From: Lachnospiraceae bacterium
GTDB lineage: Bacteria; Bacillota_A; Clostridia; Lachnospirales; Lachnospiraceae
Direction of reading: 5' to 3'
Assembly: GCA_017626435.1 (NCBI GenBank)
Contig: JAGAIR010000003.1
Span: 1-64,000 of the forward strand
DNA length: 64,000 nt
Position numbers and translations under genes: made by a program. Within the stretch, counting starts at the first letter, position 1. The number at the start of each line of letters is the position of its first letter. This document shows, piece by piece, positions 7,530 to 17,007 of this stretch. The notes below the pieces were generated by a model that saw only the letters and a program-made list of their open reading frames with translations, was not told where the DNA came from and did no database searches.

Positions 7530-9299
7530 ATGTCAGAAGAGATAATGGCTTATGTGAATGAAAATATTTGGGGCATTTGGTTTTTGATTGGTGCTGCATT
7601 GGTATTTTGGATGCAGGCTGGTTTTGCCATGGTGGAGGCTGGATTTACCAGAGCAAAAAATGCTGGAAATATTATTATGAAAAACCTGATGGATTTCTGT
7701 ATTGGTACAGTTATGTTTATCCTGATCGGTTTTTCATTACTTCTCGGTGAAGATGTTGCGGGACTGATTGGAAAACCTGGATTTGATCTGTTTACTTCAT
7801 ATTCAAATTTCAATTTTTCAAGCTTTGTTTTTAATCTGGTGTTCTGTGCAACAACAGCGACGATTGTGTCAGGTGCAATGGCGGAAAGAACAAAATTTTT
7901 GTCTTATTGTATCTATTCCGCAGTCATCTCTGCTTTCATTTATCCGATTGAGGCACACTGGATTTGGGGTGGCGGCTGGTTAGCACAGATGGGCTTCCAT
8001 GATTTTGCAGGTTCTTGTGCAATTCATATGGTTGGTGGTATCAGTGCTTTGATTGGTGCTTATATACTTGGACCTCGTATTGGTAAGTTCAGTAAACGGA
8101 CCGGCAGGCCGCATGCAATACCAGGACATAATATTCCAATTGGTGCATTAGGTGTATTTATTCTCTGGCTAGGCTGGTATGGATTTAACGGCGCTGCTGC
8201 TACTTCATTAGAAGACTTAGGTTCCATCTTCCTTACTACTACAGTAGCACCTGCAGTAGCAACAGTAGTTTGCATGGTCTTTACATGGATCAAATATGGA
8301 AAGCCCGATGTTTCTATGTGTTTGAATGCATCCCTTGCAGGATTGGTTGCCATCACAGCACCTTGTGACGTGACAGATTGTGTTGGCGCACTGGTTATTG
8401 GTGCTGTAGCAGGTCTTCTGGTAGTATTTGGTGTCTGGCTGTTAGACTTTAAACTTCATATCGATGATCCAGTAGGTGCCGTAGCAGTACATATGATGAA
8501 TGGTATCTGGGGAACGATTGCTGTTGGTCTGTTCGCAACGTCTTCTGCTCCTGGATATGCGATTGCCCTTGAAGGTGGTGCCATAAAGGGAGAGGGACTT
8601 TTCTATGGCGGTGGATTTACACAGTTGGGATTACAGCTGATCGGTTTTGTCTCTGTGGCAGCATGGGCAGCAGTCACTATTACGATTACATTTTTGGTGA
8701 TCAAAGCAACGGTCGGACTTCGTGTTACTCCGGAGGAGGAGCTTGCCGGACTGGATTCCAAAGAGCATGGTCTTACTTCTGCTTACGCAGACTTTATGCC
8801 GGCTGGTAATATGTTCTACTCAGCAGGAGTTATGCCAACGACAAAAAGTGGTATTGTACCTGTTGTTGAGAAGAAGGATTCCGAGAAGAAGGCTACAGTT
8901 CCTGCTATGAAGCCTGTAGCATCTGCAACTGGTGATATGACAGAGAAATTTACCAAGATATCTATTATCTGTCAGCAGAATAAGTTTGAAGAACTGAAGG
9001 AAGCAATGAACGAGATTGGTGTAAATGGTCTGACAGTTACACAGGTACTTGGATGTGGTGTACAGAAGGGTGTATCTACTAAGTACCGTGGTGCGGACCT
9101 GGATGTTATGCTTCTTCCTAAGGTGAAGGTGGAAGTGGTAGTCAGTGCAATCCCTGTAGAGACTGTAGTAGAAACTGCTAAGAAGGTTCTCTACACTGGT
9201 CATATCGGAGACGGAAAGATATTCGTATACGATGTAGAAAATGTTGTAAAGGTACGTACCGGCGAAGAAGGCTTTGATGCATTACAGGATGCCAATTAA
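7530..9299 (+). CDS. amt: Ammonium transporter with fused C-terminal PII signalling domain
   Basis: Residues 1-410 form an Amt/Mep/Rh channel with about eleven membrane segments and the family's conserved pore region, including the paired histidines in AIHMVGGISALIG and GAVAVHMMNGIWG. After a linker, residues from about 470 to 589 form a complete PII (GlnB/GlnK) domain with LTVTQVLGCGVQKGV, the T-loop YRGADLDVMLLPKVKVEVV and the C-terminal signature TGHIGDGKIFVYDVE. PII proteins normally block Amt in response to 2-oxoglutarate, ATP and ADP; here gate and sensor are one chain. The T-loop keeps the first tyrosine but has Leu where the uridylylated tyrosine of enteric GlnB sits. AAAGGAGG suits the ATG at 7530 better than the one at 7524. 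Confidence 0.96.
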   Translation: MSEEIMAYVNENIWGIWFLIGAALVFWMQAGFAMVEAGFTRAKNAGNIIMKNLMDFCIGTVMFILIGFSLLLGEDVAGLIGKPGFDLFTSYSNFNFSSFVFNLVFCATTATIVSGAMAERTKFLSYCIYSAVISAFIYPIEAHWIWGGGWLAQMGFHDFAGSCAIHMVGGISALIGAYILGPRIGKFSKRTGRPHAIPGHNIPIGALGVFILWLGWYGFNGAAATSLEDLGSIFLTTTVAPAVATVVCMVFTWIKYGKPDVSMCLNASLAGLVAITAPCDVTDCVGALVIGAVAGLLVVFGVWLLDFKLHIDDPVGAVAVHMMNGIWGTIAVGLFATSSAPGYAIALEGGAIKGEGLFYGGGFTQLGLQLIGFVSVAAWAAVTITITFLVIKATVGLRVTPEEELAGLDSKEHGLTSAYADFMPAGNMFYSAGVMPTTKSGIVPVVEKKDSEKKATVPAMKPVASATGDMTEKFTKISIICQQNKFEELKEAMNEIGVNGLTVTQVLGCGVQKGVSTKYRGADLDVMLLPKVKVEVVVSAIPVETVVETAKKVLYTGHIGDGKIFVYDVENVVKVRTGEEGFDALQDAN

Positions 9300-9351
9300 A
9301 TTGTTATCATATATATCTCCTCATTAATTAATATATTATATGTTGTGTTGG

Positions 9352-9388
9352 GAAAGTCCCGTCTGGAAAAGGCGGGGCTTTCTTTGTT
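9352..9388 (+). terminator. Intrinsic terminator after the ammonium transporter
   Basis: GAAAGTCCCGTCT pairs with AGGCGGGGCTTTC around a short A-rich loop, followed by TTTGTTATT. Confidence 0.85.
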
Positions 9389-9419
9389 ATTCTACAATAA
9401 AATGCCGGTGTCTCCGTGG

Positions 9420-9461
9420 TTGACATTTTTTCTGTTTGAATTCATAATTTCTTAAGAAATT
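9420..9461 (+). promoter_or_regulatory. Promoter and 16-bp perfect palindrome upstream of the two-component system
   Basis: TTGACA (9420-9425) and CATAAT (9443-9448) are spaced by 17 bases. The 16-base perfect palindrome AATTTCTTAAGAAATT (9446-9461) overlaps the end of the -10 box and the likely start site. Its position suits an operator, perhaps for the response regulator encoded next; that is inference. No gene lies in 9300-9552. Confidence 0.55.
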
Positions 9462-9552
9462 TATTTTCTGAAATTAAAAAAATGTTGATATAGTAAATGC
9501 AGTAAGAGAAGCAAAATGGCATTGCCTATTGGCTTCCAGAGGGAGGAAAAGA

Positions 9553-10248
9553 ATGCAGACAGTATTGGTATGTGATGATGATAAGGAAATCGTAGAAGCG
9601 ATTTGCATTTATTTGGAGCAGGAGGGATATCAGGTGCTTACAGCCTATGATGGGCAGCAGGCGTTACAGCAGATGGAAAGTCATTCCATTGATCTGCTGG
9701 TCATTGATGTGATGATGCCAAGGCTGGATGGCATCCGGGCTACTCTGAAGATACGTGAAAAAAGCTGTGTGCCAATTATTATTATCTCTGCCAAATCAGA
9801 GGATGCAGATAAGATTCTGGGACTGAATATTGGTGCGGATGATTATCTGACCAAACCGTTTAATCCTCTGGAACTGGTAGCCAGGGTGAAATCCCAGCTT
9901 CGCCGTTATGCAATGATGAGTAAACAGGATCTGCCCGATAACGAGACCTACCGGATTGGGGGGCTGGAGGTCAATGATGAAAGAAAAGAAGTTTTTGTAG
10001 ATGGCGAGCTGGTGAAAATGACACCATTGGAATATAATATTCTCTTACTATTTATAAAGAATCCGGGAAAGGTTTTTTCCAGCAGACAGATATATGAAAG
10101 CATCTGGAATGAGGAAGCGTTTTCTGCTGAGAATACAGTGGCAGTACACATTCGGCACATCCGGGAAAAAATAGAGATCAATCCGAAAGAGCCACGGTAT
10201 CTGAAAGTGGTATGGGGAATCGGATATAAGATGGAGCGTAATGTGTAA
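9553..10248 (+). CDS. OmpR/PhoB-family response regulator
   Basis: The 231-residue protein has an N-terminal receiver domain (about 1-120) with the acidic pair at residues 8-10, the phosphoacceptor Asp52 in LLVIDVMMPRLDG, and the conserved lysine in YLTKPFNPLEL. A C-terminal winged helix (about 130-228) has the OmpR pattern (LTPLEYNIL-like MTPLEYNILLLF, SRQIYESIW, VWGIGYKME). It is the DNA-binding partner of the kinase encoded 77 bases downstream. A TTG at 9529 is in frame, but GGGAGGAAAAG precedes the ATG at 9553 at proper spacing. Confidence 0.97.
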   Translation: MQTVLVCDDDKEIVEAICIYLEQEGYQVLTAYDGQQALQQMESHSIDLLVIDVMMPRLDGIRATLKIREKSCVPIIIISAKSEDADKILGLNIGADDYLTKPFNPLELVARVKSQLRRYAMMSKQDLPDNETYRIGGLEVNDERKEVFVDGELVKMTPLEYNILLLFIKNPGKVFSSRQIYESIWNEEAFSAENTVAVHIRHIREKIEINPKEPRYLKVVWGIGYKMERNV

Positions 10249-10325
10249 CGAGTGGAGATAAGATCCTTGCAAAACTCGGCTGAAATTTCCTGGTTATAGC
10301 TGACAGAAGGAAAGGAGAGAAAGAA

Positions 10326-13300
10326 ATGGGAATGAACCTATCAGAAATAATAAGACAGAAAAAAGAATATTTTCATGATCTGTCCCAAAAGCGGGATGAA
10401 AAAAGACGGGAAAAAGAACGGCAGATATGGGGAGTCAGGGTGCAGAATGAGATAGAACAGAAAAAAGGGATTTCGCAAAAGAATGGGTGGAAGACATCCC
10501 GTGTTTTGCGAACCGGTTTGGTGGGGATTCTATGTACCGCTATGGTGACAGGTGCCTATTCCGGTGTACAAATGCTGGATTCCGCTGCTGATATGCGCAG
10601 TTTCATGGCAAAATCTGTTTCCGCGGGGCATACTTTTGCAGAGAGTGCGGATTTTAATTTTTTGTTAGATGGGTATCTGCAGCTATTTGAGTTGTATATG
10701 GATATTTCAAAAATAGTTGCACCAGATGGCGAGCTCGATGATGATATCAAACTACTGACAGGAGAGAACGGGAAGAGTTATACCTTGAAGGAGTTGTATG
10801 CTATGGATGGAAGTGGTTATGATTATACATCCTATATAAATAATTACCTTAACCGCTTCCAGGAGTATAATGACAGGAATATCAGTTTGCTGGATCTGAC
10901 AGAAACAATCCGTTCTCTGGAATCTATGGTGGTAGTGGATGGGAAAGAGACCTATTTTACTCCGGAAGCATGGTCCTCTATCAGCGAAAAGGAGAAAAAA
11001 ATAATACGTTTTCAGGAAGGCGTGAAACCCTGTCAGAGGAATGTGACAGTTCTTCCGGCATTTGATGGTGATGGGACGGAACAGACGAAAAAAAACATCC
11101 AGAAAATTTCTATGATGGGTTCGGGAGCAGAGGTAACTGTTCAGAGCCTATATCAGCAATGGTTATTCGACCAGTATCCGGAATATGCTGAGGGATACAT
11201 GGAGAAGCGTGTGGCAGAGGCTTATGAGCATCACTTTAAAAAAACACCGAATGGTTTCAATTATAAATTATACCGGAAGGCATTTAATAAAAGCTATGAA
11301 GCAAACTGCTATCTGGCAAACGCCGAAGATTTTTTTTATACAGAATCTGATACAGAATCTGATACAGAATCTGATATAAAATCTACTTACGATATGCAGT
11401 TGGAGAAGGTTGGTTATCATGATTTCGATTTAGATGAAGATATTACATTTTCCGGTGATACGGTGTTTTATCTTGAAAGTGGAGAGAGAGTTTCTGGAAG
11501 GGAAATTGAGCAGTATGATGAAGGCATTTATATCTCTAGCAAAAAGGAGTATGCGGATGCTCTGACAAGAGAAGGAAATGACAAGATAAAAAAATTATCA
11601 AAAAGTGAAAAGCCCTGGGATTCAGAAATCGTTCCGGAAAAGCCCTGGGAGTCAGAAATCGTTCCGTTTTCTATGGAATCCGCGACGGACTATGCAAAAT
11701 TTCTGGTTAGTTTTTATGAGCAATTGAAGGATATGTTCCGTAATTCCCGCTTCTCTTATTACTACGAAAAGGATGGAACGGTATGTTATAATAATAGTAT
11801 ATGGAAAGGGGATGTTCTGAAAATACAAAATGGGAAATTGACATCTGATAACGAAGCCGACCAGGAACCGGAGTTATTGTATGCTTATTACAATAGTAAC
11901 GGGGAAGTATTTCTGACGAATTTTGCACAGACTCAATTTGTAGGTTCTGGTGCACTGGACGACTACCTGAAACGGATTGGAGCTTTGGTAGGGGAAGAGA
12001 AAAATTATACCTGTGCTGTGGGGATCAATATGCAGCAGGTGCGCTCAGGAGTTAGAAAGGACGAAATGGTACAGCTGTATCAGCAGTTTTCAAAAGAACA
12101 GGAAAGCTATCTTCTTGCAGAAGCAGACAAAATAGCAGCAGCAAAGGCATTAGCTGTTTCCCTGGGATTCATTGTATTGTCGCTTTCTTTGTTACTTGTG
12201 ATGTGTGGTCATCAGAAAAACAAAGAAGGAATTGTTCTGTTGGGAATTGACCGGGGCAGTCTGGAGTTGACCATTCTAATTGGAATAGGTCTGTGTGCTG
12301 TTTTTCTGGAAATGGTACGATGGATCACATATTGGAAAATGGATGACAGCAGCTTTTACTGGTTTGATTGGTTAAATAAAGAACTGGTGCCGTGGATACT
12401 GGCAACCATGGCGATTGCTATATCCGCTGTTATCCTGACTTTGGTAAAGAGGATCAAAGGAAAAATGCTCTTAAGCACCAGCAGTATTTACCGTAATCTT
12501 TCCTGGTGGAAAAAGAAAACCGGAAAAATCAAACAGGGCATAAAGAAATTGATGATGTACACCAGAGAACTTCCTGTATTGAAAAGATATCTTCTGGTAA
12601 TTGTCCTTAATCTGATTGGTGAATCTTATGCATTCTATTATGTATGTTATCTTGGTTATCTTTTTGATCTGGATTATCTGCCGGGGATTATCTTCTGGCT
12701 GGACGTACTGGGGGTACTGGGAATAGATGCTTTTTGTATTGTACGGCTGTTGAAAAATGCCCTGGCGGATGAAAGGATCCGTCAGGGAGCACAGAAAATT
12801 GCACAGGGGGAATTGTCCTATCAGATCGAAGTTCCGGCAGGGATCAGCAAGGAGCAGGCGGGCCTGATCGAGGTGATCAATCATATCGGAGAGGGGCTGG
12901 AGCATGCAGTGGAAGAATCCGTACGCAGTGAACGGATGAAAACAGAACTCATAACAAACGTCTCCCACGATATTAAGACACCACTGACCTCTGTGATAAA
13001 TTATGTGGATTTACTGAAACGGGAAAAGATAGACAATGAGCGGGTACAGGAATATCTGGAGATATTAGAGCAGAAATCCCAAAGGCTAAAAGCACTGATT
13101 GAGGATTTGGTGGAAGCTTCCAAGGCATCCAGTGGAGCATTGGAGCTGCAGATTACCCGGTTAAATTTTAATGAGCTGGTAAATCAGACAAATGGGGAAT
13201 TTAAGGAAAAGTTTGATCATGCAGGATTACAGCTGGTCAGTACCATGCCTCAGGAGACAGTAACCTTTGAGGGAGATGGCAGAAGGGTATATCGTGTGCT

Positions 13301-13610
13301 GGAAAATCTGTATGGGAACGTGGCAAAATACGCGATGGCAGGCACTAGAGTTTACACAGAACTGTGCCAAAAACAGGACAAAGCAGTCTTTACCATCAAG
13401 AATATTTCCAGAGAGCCTTTAAATATTACGCCGGAGGAACTGACAGAGCGGTTTGTCAGAGGAGAACAATCCCGTACGACGGAAGGAAGCGGACTGGGAC
13501 TTTCCATTGCAAAGAGCCTGACAGAGTTGATGAAAGGAGAGTTTGCTATTCATATGGATGGGGATTTGTTCCGGGTAACTATTGAGTTTCCGGCGGAGAT
13601 AGAAAAGTAA
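10326..13610 (+). CDS. Large sensor histidine kinase with extended extracellular domain
   Basis: At 1094 residues this is about twice a typical kinase. After a basic N-terminus and a membrane helix (about 60-80) comes an external region of some 530 residues with no family I recognise, carrying two short tandem repeats. A cluster of about five membrane helices (615-805) leads to a HAMP-like linker, the HisKA domain with phosphoacceptor His near residue 881 (NVSHDIKTPLTSV) and a HATPase with an N box around LENLYGNVAKYA and GSGLGLSIAKSL. It presumably phosphorylates the regulator encoded just upstream. The stimulus is unknown; the big external domain suggests a cell-wall or antimicrobial signal, but that is a guess. 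Confidence 0.95.
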   Translation: MGMNLSEIIRQKKEYFHDLSQKRDEKRREKERQIWGVRVQNEIEQKKGISQKNGWKTSRVLRTGLVGILCTAMVTGAYSGVQMLDSAADMRSFMAKSVSAGHTFAESADFNFLLDGYLQLFELYMDISKIVAPDGELDDDIKLLTGENGKSYTLKELYAMDGSGYDYTSYINNYLNRFQEYNDRNISLLDLTETIRSLESMVVVDGKETYFTPEAWSSISEKEKKIIRFQEGVKPCQRNVTVLPAFDGDGTEQTKKNIQKISMMGSGAEVTVQSLYQQWLFDQYPEYAEGYMEKRVAEAYEHHFKKTPNGFNYKLYRKAFNKSYEANCYLANAEDFFYTESDTESDTESDIKSTYDMQLEKVGYHDFDLDEDITFSGDTVFYLESGERVSGREIEQYDEGIYISSKKEYADALTREGNDKIKKLSKSEKPWDSEIVPEKPWESEIVPFSMESATDYAKFLVSFYEQLKDMFRNSRFSYYYEKDGTVCYNNSIWKGDVLKIQNGKLTSDNEADQEPELLYAYYNSNGEVFLTNFAQTQFVGSGALDDYLKRIGALVGEEKNYTCAVGINMQQVRSGVRKDEMVQLYQQFSKEQESYLLAEADKIAAAKALAVSLGFIVLSLSLLLVMCGHQKNKEGIVLLGIDRGSLELTILIGIGLCAVFLEMVRWITYWKMDDSSFYWFDWLNKELVPWILATMAIAISAVILTLVKRIKGKMLLSTSSIYRNLSWWKKKTGKIKQGIKKLMMYTRELPVLKRYLLVIVLNLIGESYAFYYVCYLGYLFDLDYLPGIIFWLDVLGVLGIDAFCIVRLLKNALADERIRQGAQKIAQGELSYQIEVPAGISKEQAGLIEVINHIGEGLEHAVEESVRSERMKTELITNVSHDIKTPLTSVINYVDLLKREKIDNERVQEYLEILEQKSQRLKALIEDLVEASKASSGALELQITRLNFNELVNQTNGEFKEKFDHAGLQLVSTMPQETVTFEGDGRRVYRVLENLYGNVAKYAMAGTRVYTELCQKQDKAVFTIKNISREPLNITPEELTERFVRGEQSRTTEGSGLGLSIAKSLTELMKGEFAIHMDGDLFRVTIEFPAEIEK
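11340..11375 (+). repeat. Three perfect 12-bp tandem repeats inside the kinase gene
   Basis: ACAGAATCTGAT occurs three times head to tail and encodes (T)ESD repeats in the extracellular region; a fourth degenerate copy follows. The in-frame unit allows length change without loss of frame. Confidence 0.95.
11607..11666 (+). repeat. Two 30-bp tandem repeats inside the kinase gene
   Basis: Two adjacent 30-base copies differ by one base and encode EKPWDSEIVP and EKPWESEIVP. This is an in-frame duplication in the same external domain. Confidence 0.95.
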
Positions 13611-13632
13611 ACAGGAAAGAGGGAAAAACAAA

Positions 13633-13674
13633 ATGGATGCCTCCTGTAAAATATAGGAAAGCATCCATTTTTTC
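13633..13674 (+). terminator. Terminator between convergent genes (probably bidirectional)
   Basis: ATGGATGC (13633-13640) pairs with GCATCCAT (13661-13668). The plus side is followed by TTTTTT, and the minus side reads TTTTGTTTTT, so it can end both the kinase operon and the purine permease gene. Confidence 0.8.
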
Positions 13675-13717
13675 ATATTTATTTTTATTTTGTATAAAAA
13701 AGTAACATTTCGTTTGT

Positions 13718-15115
13718 TTAATGTGTTACAAAAAACATGATGGCAAATAAGATGCCGATAACCCAGGTACCAGCCTTGATATCCTTTGATTTTCCGGTAA
13801 ACAGATGGATGAAAATATAAGAAATCAGACCAAAGGCAATCCCATAGCTGATATTGTAGGTAAATGGCATCATGGCAATAGCGAGAAAAGCAGGTACTGC
13901 TGTCTCTGGCTGTACCCAGTCAATGTCAGTTACACACTTCATCATCAATACACCAACATAGATTAAAGCGGCAGCAGTGGCACAGCCTGGAATCAACTGG
14001 GCTACAGGACTTAAAAACATAGCAACAAAGAATAAAGCAGCTGTAACCATCGCAGAAAGTCCGGTACGTCCTCCTTCTGCAACGCCGGCTGATGCCTCTA
14101 CGAAGGTAGTTACAGTAGAGGTACCACAGATGGAACCACAGGTAGTAGCAACGGCATCTGCCAGCATTGCTTTTTCAAAGTTTGGTACTTTGCCGTCCTC
14201 GGTCAGCATGTTTCCGCGGGAGCAGGCGCCATAGAGAGTTCCCAGTGTATCAAACATATCCACCAGACAAAAGGCAAGTGCTGTTGTCAGCATGAGAACA
14301 ATTAAAGCACCGATAGAATGATCTGCTAAATAACCGGAAAAGTCAAAGCCCTCCGTGAAGACTTTTCCGAATGCCTGTGTGCCGAAGTCCTTAAATGCAG
14401 TAAAAGGATTAAAACTGAGATTTTCTGCAAATCCGTTATAAAATCCCTTTACAGTAAAACCAAGTACATAGTAGAGAACAGAGCCGCTTAAAATTCCCCA
14501 GAGAACAGCACCTTTGACTTTTTTGACAGACAAAATGGCGATGATCATTAGGGCAGCGATTGTGACCAGAAGAGGCATGATCCCTGACCAGGTAGCATTT
14601 CCATTAAAAAGATTAAAAGATGCCAGAGAAACACAGGTTGATTCATTGCTGACGATCAGTCCTGCATCCTGAAGTCCCAGAAAAGCAATAAATAAACCAA
14701 TGCCGGCAGGGATTGCCACACGGACACAGTCCGGAATCGCGGAAAAGATTTTTTCGCGGATACCGGTCAGAGTTAAAATAATAAACACAATACCATCAAA
14801 TAATACCAGAACTAAAGCATTGGCATAGGTCAGACCGAAGCCGAAACAGACGGTATAAACAAAAAAGGCATTTAATCCCATACCAGAAGCCTGGGCAAGT
14901 GGGAGATTGGCAATCAGTCCGATAATGACAGTGCCGATGACTGCAGAAATTGCAGTTGCGATATAAATTGCATTGTAGGATACGACGCCCAGTTCAGCGA
15001 ACATACCTGCATTGACCATGAGAATATATGCCATGGCCATAAATGTGGTAATACCGGCAAGAACCTCTGTCTTGACCGTAGAACCATGTTCTTTGACTTT
15101 GAAAAACTTTTCCAT
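13718..15115 (-). CDS. NCS2/AzgA-type purine permease
   Basis: This 465-residue protein has a dozen or more hydrophobic segments and the AzgA/PbuG-type start (VLAGITTFMAMAYILMVN), the LPLAQASGMGLNAFFVYTV stretch and the STVTTFVEASAGVAEGGRTG motif. Family members import adenine, guanine or hypoxanthine with protons. It lies 92 bases after adenine deaminase on the same strand, so adenine or hypoxanthine is the likely substrate. AAGGAG nine bases upstream fits the ATG at 15115; an in-frame TTG at 15121 is less likely. I saw no purine riboswitch in the gap. Confidence 0.93.
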   Translation of the reverse strand: MEKFFKVKEHGSTVKTEVLAGITTFMAMAYILMVNAGMFAELGVVSYNAIYIATAISAVIGTVIIGLIANLPLAQASGMGLNAFFVYTVCFGFGLTYANALVLVLFDGIVFIILTLTGIREKIFSAIPDCVRVAIPAGIGLFIAFLGLQDAGLIVSNESTCVSLASFNLFNGNATWSGIMPLLVTIAALMIIAILSVKKVKGAVLWGILSGSVLYYVLGFTVKGFYNGFAENLSFNPFTAFKDFGTQAFGKVFTEGFDFSGYLADHSIGALIVLMLTTALAFCLVDMFDTLGTLYGACSRGNMLTEDGKVPNFEKAMLADAVATTCGSICGTSTVTTFVEASAGVAEGGRTGLSAMVTAALFFVAMFLSPVAQLIPGCATAAALIYVGVLMMKCVTDIDWVQPETAVPAFLAIAMMPFTYNISYGIAFGLISYIFIHLFTGKSKDIKAGTWVIGILFAIMFFVTH

Positions 15116-15207
15116 TTTCAAGATCTCCTTTTCATGTGTTTGATATGTTGAGTTTTCTGCTCAAATTATTTGTACCATAAATTAGAAAGAAAAACAATCT
15201 GTATCTG

Positions 15208-16902
15208 TTATATGATCTGGAATTGTTCTACGTCCACAACTCCAAGTGTTGTCAGTTTTAGCTTTGGAATCACGGGAAGACTGACAAAACTCAGAGTCAT
15301 AAAAGGATCGATATTCCGGTTTGCGCCCAATGAATATGCCGCCTCATGGATTGCGAGAAGGGAAGCTTTTGCCTCGCCGGCACTGGCTTCGCTCATCAAT
15401 CCAGCGATAGGCAGTGCAAAAGATGCGATGACCTTTCCATGGTTTATGACAACCATTCCTCCTTTTCGATCACGGATCGCATTGATGGCTGCGGCCATAT
15501 CCTCTTCGTTTGTGCCGACCACGATAATATTGTGGGAATCATGGGCAACGCTGGTGGCGATAGCACCAGATTTTAAACCGTAACCCCTGATAAAGCAGAC
15601 ACCGATATGACCGGTCATTTTATGGCGTTCCACCACACACACCTTTAAAATATCTTCTGCGACATTGATACAGGATGATTCGCCTTCATCTGTAGTGATC
15701 AACTGTCCGGGGACCAATCCGATAACCTTTTCCGGTGTGCGTTTTAATTCCAGCTGCTGTGGAGTGACAGGAGACAGGTGAATGGTATTTGTTACCTTCT
15801 GGATCAGAGTATGATCTGGTACACTTGTGCAGTTTGTTTTCAGATATTCCGGTGTCATTTCAATTCCGTTTTTATAGACAGAATGAATCGAAACATTTTT
15901 CACATCATCCAGGACAACAAAGTCTGCAAGATAGCCGGGAGCAATGGCACCCCGATGAGAAAGACGAAAATAGGAAGCGGCCTGGAAGGATGCCATTTTA
16001 TAAGCGGTTTCTGGACGGACTCCTCCTGCTATGGCAGAACGAATAATATAGTCGATATATCCCTGGTTGATAATATCATCAATGTGTCTGTCGTCGGTGG
16101 CGAACATACAGCGCTCTGCATAAGGTTCCCGGCAGAGGGGAAGAAGTGCCTGGAGATTTTTACTGGCAGTACCTTCCCGGATCATAATCCATTGTCCTGC
16201 CTGTATTTTTTCGATTGCCTCCTGAGGAGTCGTACATTCGTGGTCTGAGTAGATACCTGCACTGGTGTATGCCATCAGGGAATTGCCGGCCAGCCCTGGT
16301 GCATGTCCGTCAATCAGTTTGTCCTTTTCTAAAGTGACTTTTGTTTTTTGCAGAGTATCTGCATCACAGAATGTGATACCCGGGGCGTTCATCATTTCAG
16401 CAAGCCCCAGAATCCGTGGATTTTCCAGATACTTCTTAATGATGGCTGCATCAATTTCAGCACCTGATTCATCGAAAGGACAGGAGGGAACACAGGATGG
16501 CATCATAAAAAAGACATCCATCGGAAGGTCCTGTGTAGACTGGAGCATATAATCCACACCGTCGGTTCCCAGAACATTTGTGATTTCATGGGGGTCTGTA
16601 ATAACTGCAGTGGTACCGTGGAGCAGTGCTTCTCTGGCAAAGACCTCCGGCCGGACAGCGGTACTCTCCAGATGAATGTGTCCGTCGATAAATCCAGGAA
16701 CAATGGTTTTGCCGGTTAAATCCAACTCTGTAATCCCCTGATAACTGCCAATGCCAGCAAATCTTCCATTGGTAATAGCAATATCACCAGTAAGAAATTC
16801 GTTGGTGAAAACATTGAGATAACGGACATTTTTTAGGACCAGATCTGCTTTTCGGACACCGGAGGCAGATTGAATGATTTGAGTGTAGGTTTCTGTAGTC
16901 AT
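15208..16902 (-). CDS. ade: Adenine deaminase
   Basis: This 564-residue enzyme converts adenine to hypoxanthine and ammonia. It has the amidohydrolase metal motif GFIDGHIHLEST, then VITDPHEITNVLG, DGHAPGLAG and SDHECTT, which are the metal-binding histidine and acid positions of the Ade family, and the C-terminal AHDSHNIIVVG stretch. Length is normal for the family (570-600). The start at 16902 has GAAAGGA upstream. An upstream in-frame extension (to 17019) is hydrophobic, unlike the family, and lies in the divergent promoter region, so I reject it. It forms a unit with the downstream purine permease. Confidence 0.97.
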   Translation of the reverse strand: MTTETYTQIIQSASGVRKADLVLKNVRYLNVFTNEFLTGDIAITNGRFAGIGSYQGITELDLTGKTIVPGFIDGHIHLESTAVRPEVFAREALLHGTTAVITDPHEITNVLGTDGVDYMLQSTQDLPMDVFFMMPSCVPSCPFDESGAEIDAAIIKKYLENPRILGLAEMMNAPGITFCDADTLQKTKVTLEKDKLIDGHAPGLAGNSLMAYTSAGIYSDHECTTPQEAIEKIQAGQWIMIREGTASKNLQALLPLCREPYAERCMFATDDRHIDDIINQGYIDYIIRSAIAGGVRPETAYKMASFQAASYFRLSHRGAIAPGYLADFVVLDDVKNVSIHSVYKNGIEMTPEYLKTNCTSVPDHTLIQKVTNTIHLSPVTPQQLELKRTPEKVIGLVPGQLITTDEGESSCINVAEDILKVCVVERHKMTGHIGVCFIRGYGLKSGAIATSVAHDSHNIIVVGTNEEDMAAAINAIRDRKGGMVVINHGKVIASFALPIAGLMSEASAGEAKASLLAIHEAAYSLGANRNIDPFMTLSFVSLPVIPKLKLTTLGVVDVEQFQII

Positions 16903-17007
16903 AATAAAATCCTTTCTTTTTTTGACATTTCTTATGTTCCATTTTATCATAAGATGCAAAGTATCTTCAAATAGAAATATTATTCTAAAAAGGAAAGGAA
17001 TTATAAT

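Noticed and set aside
11340..11666. Repeats as a CRISPR array
   Set aside because: The units are in-frame coding repeats inside the kinase gene with no spacers.
15116..15207. Purine riboswitch upstream of the permease or ade
   Set aside because: I looked for the conserved three-way-junction sequences and did not see them in this gap or upstream of 16902.
15170..16552. Plus-strand frames opposite adenine deaminase
   Set aside because: They are shadows of the minus-strand ade gene, whose motifs and start are clear.
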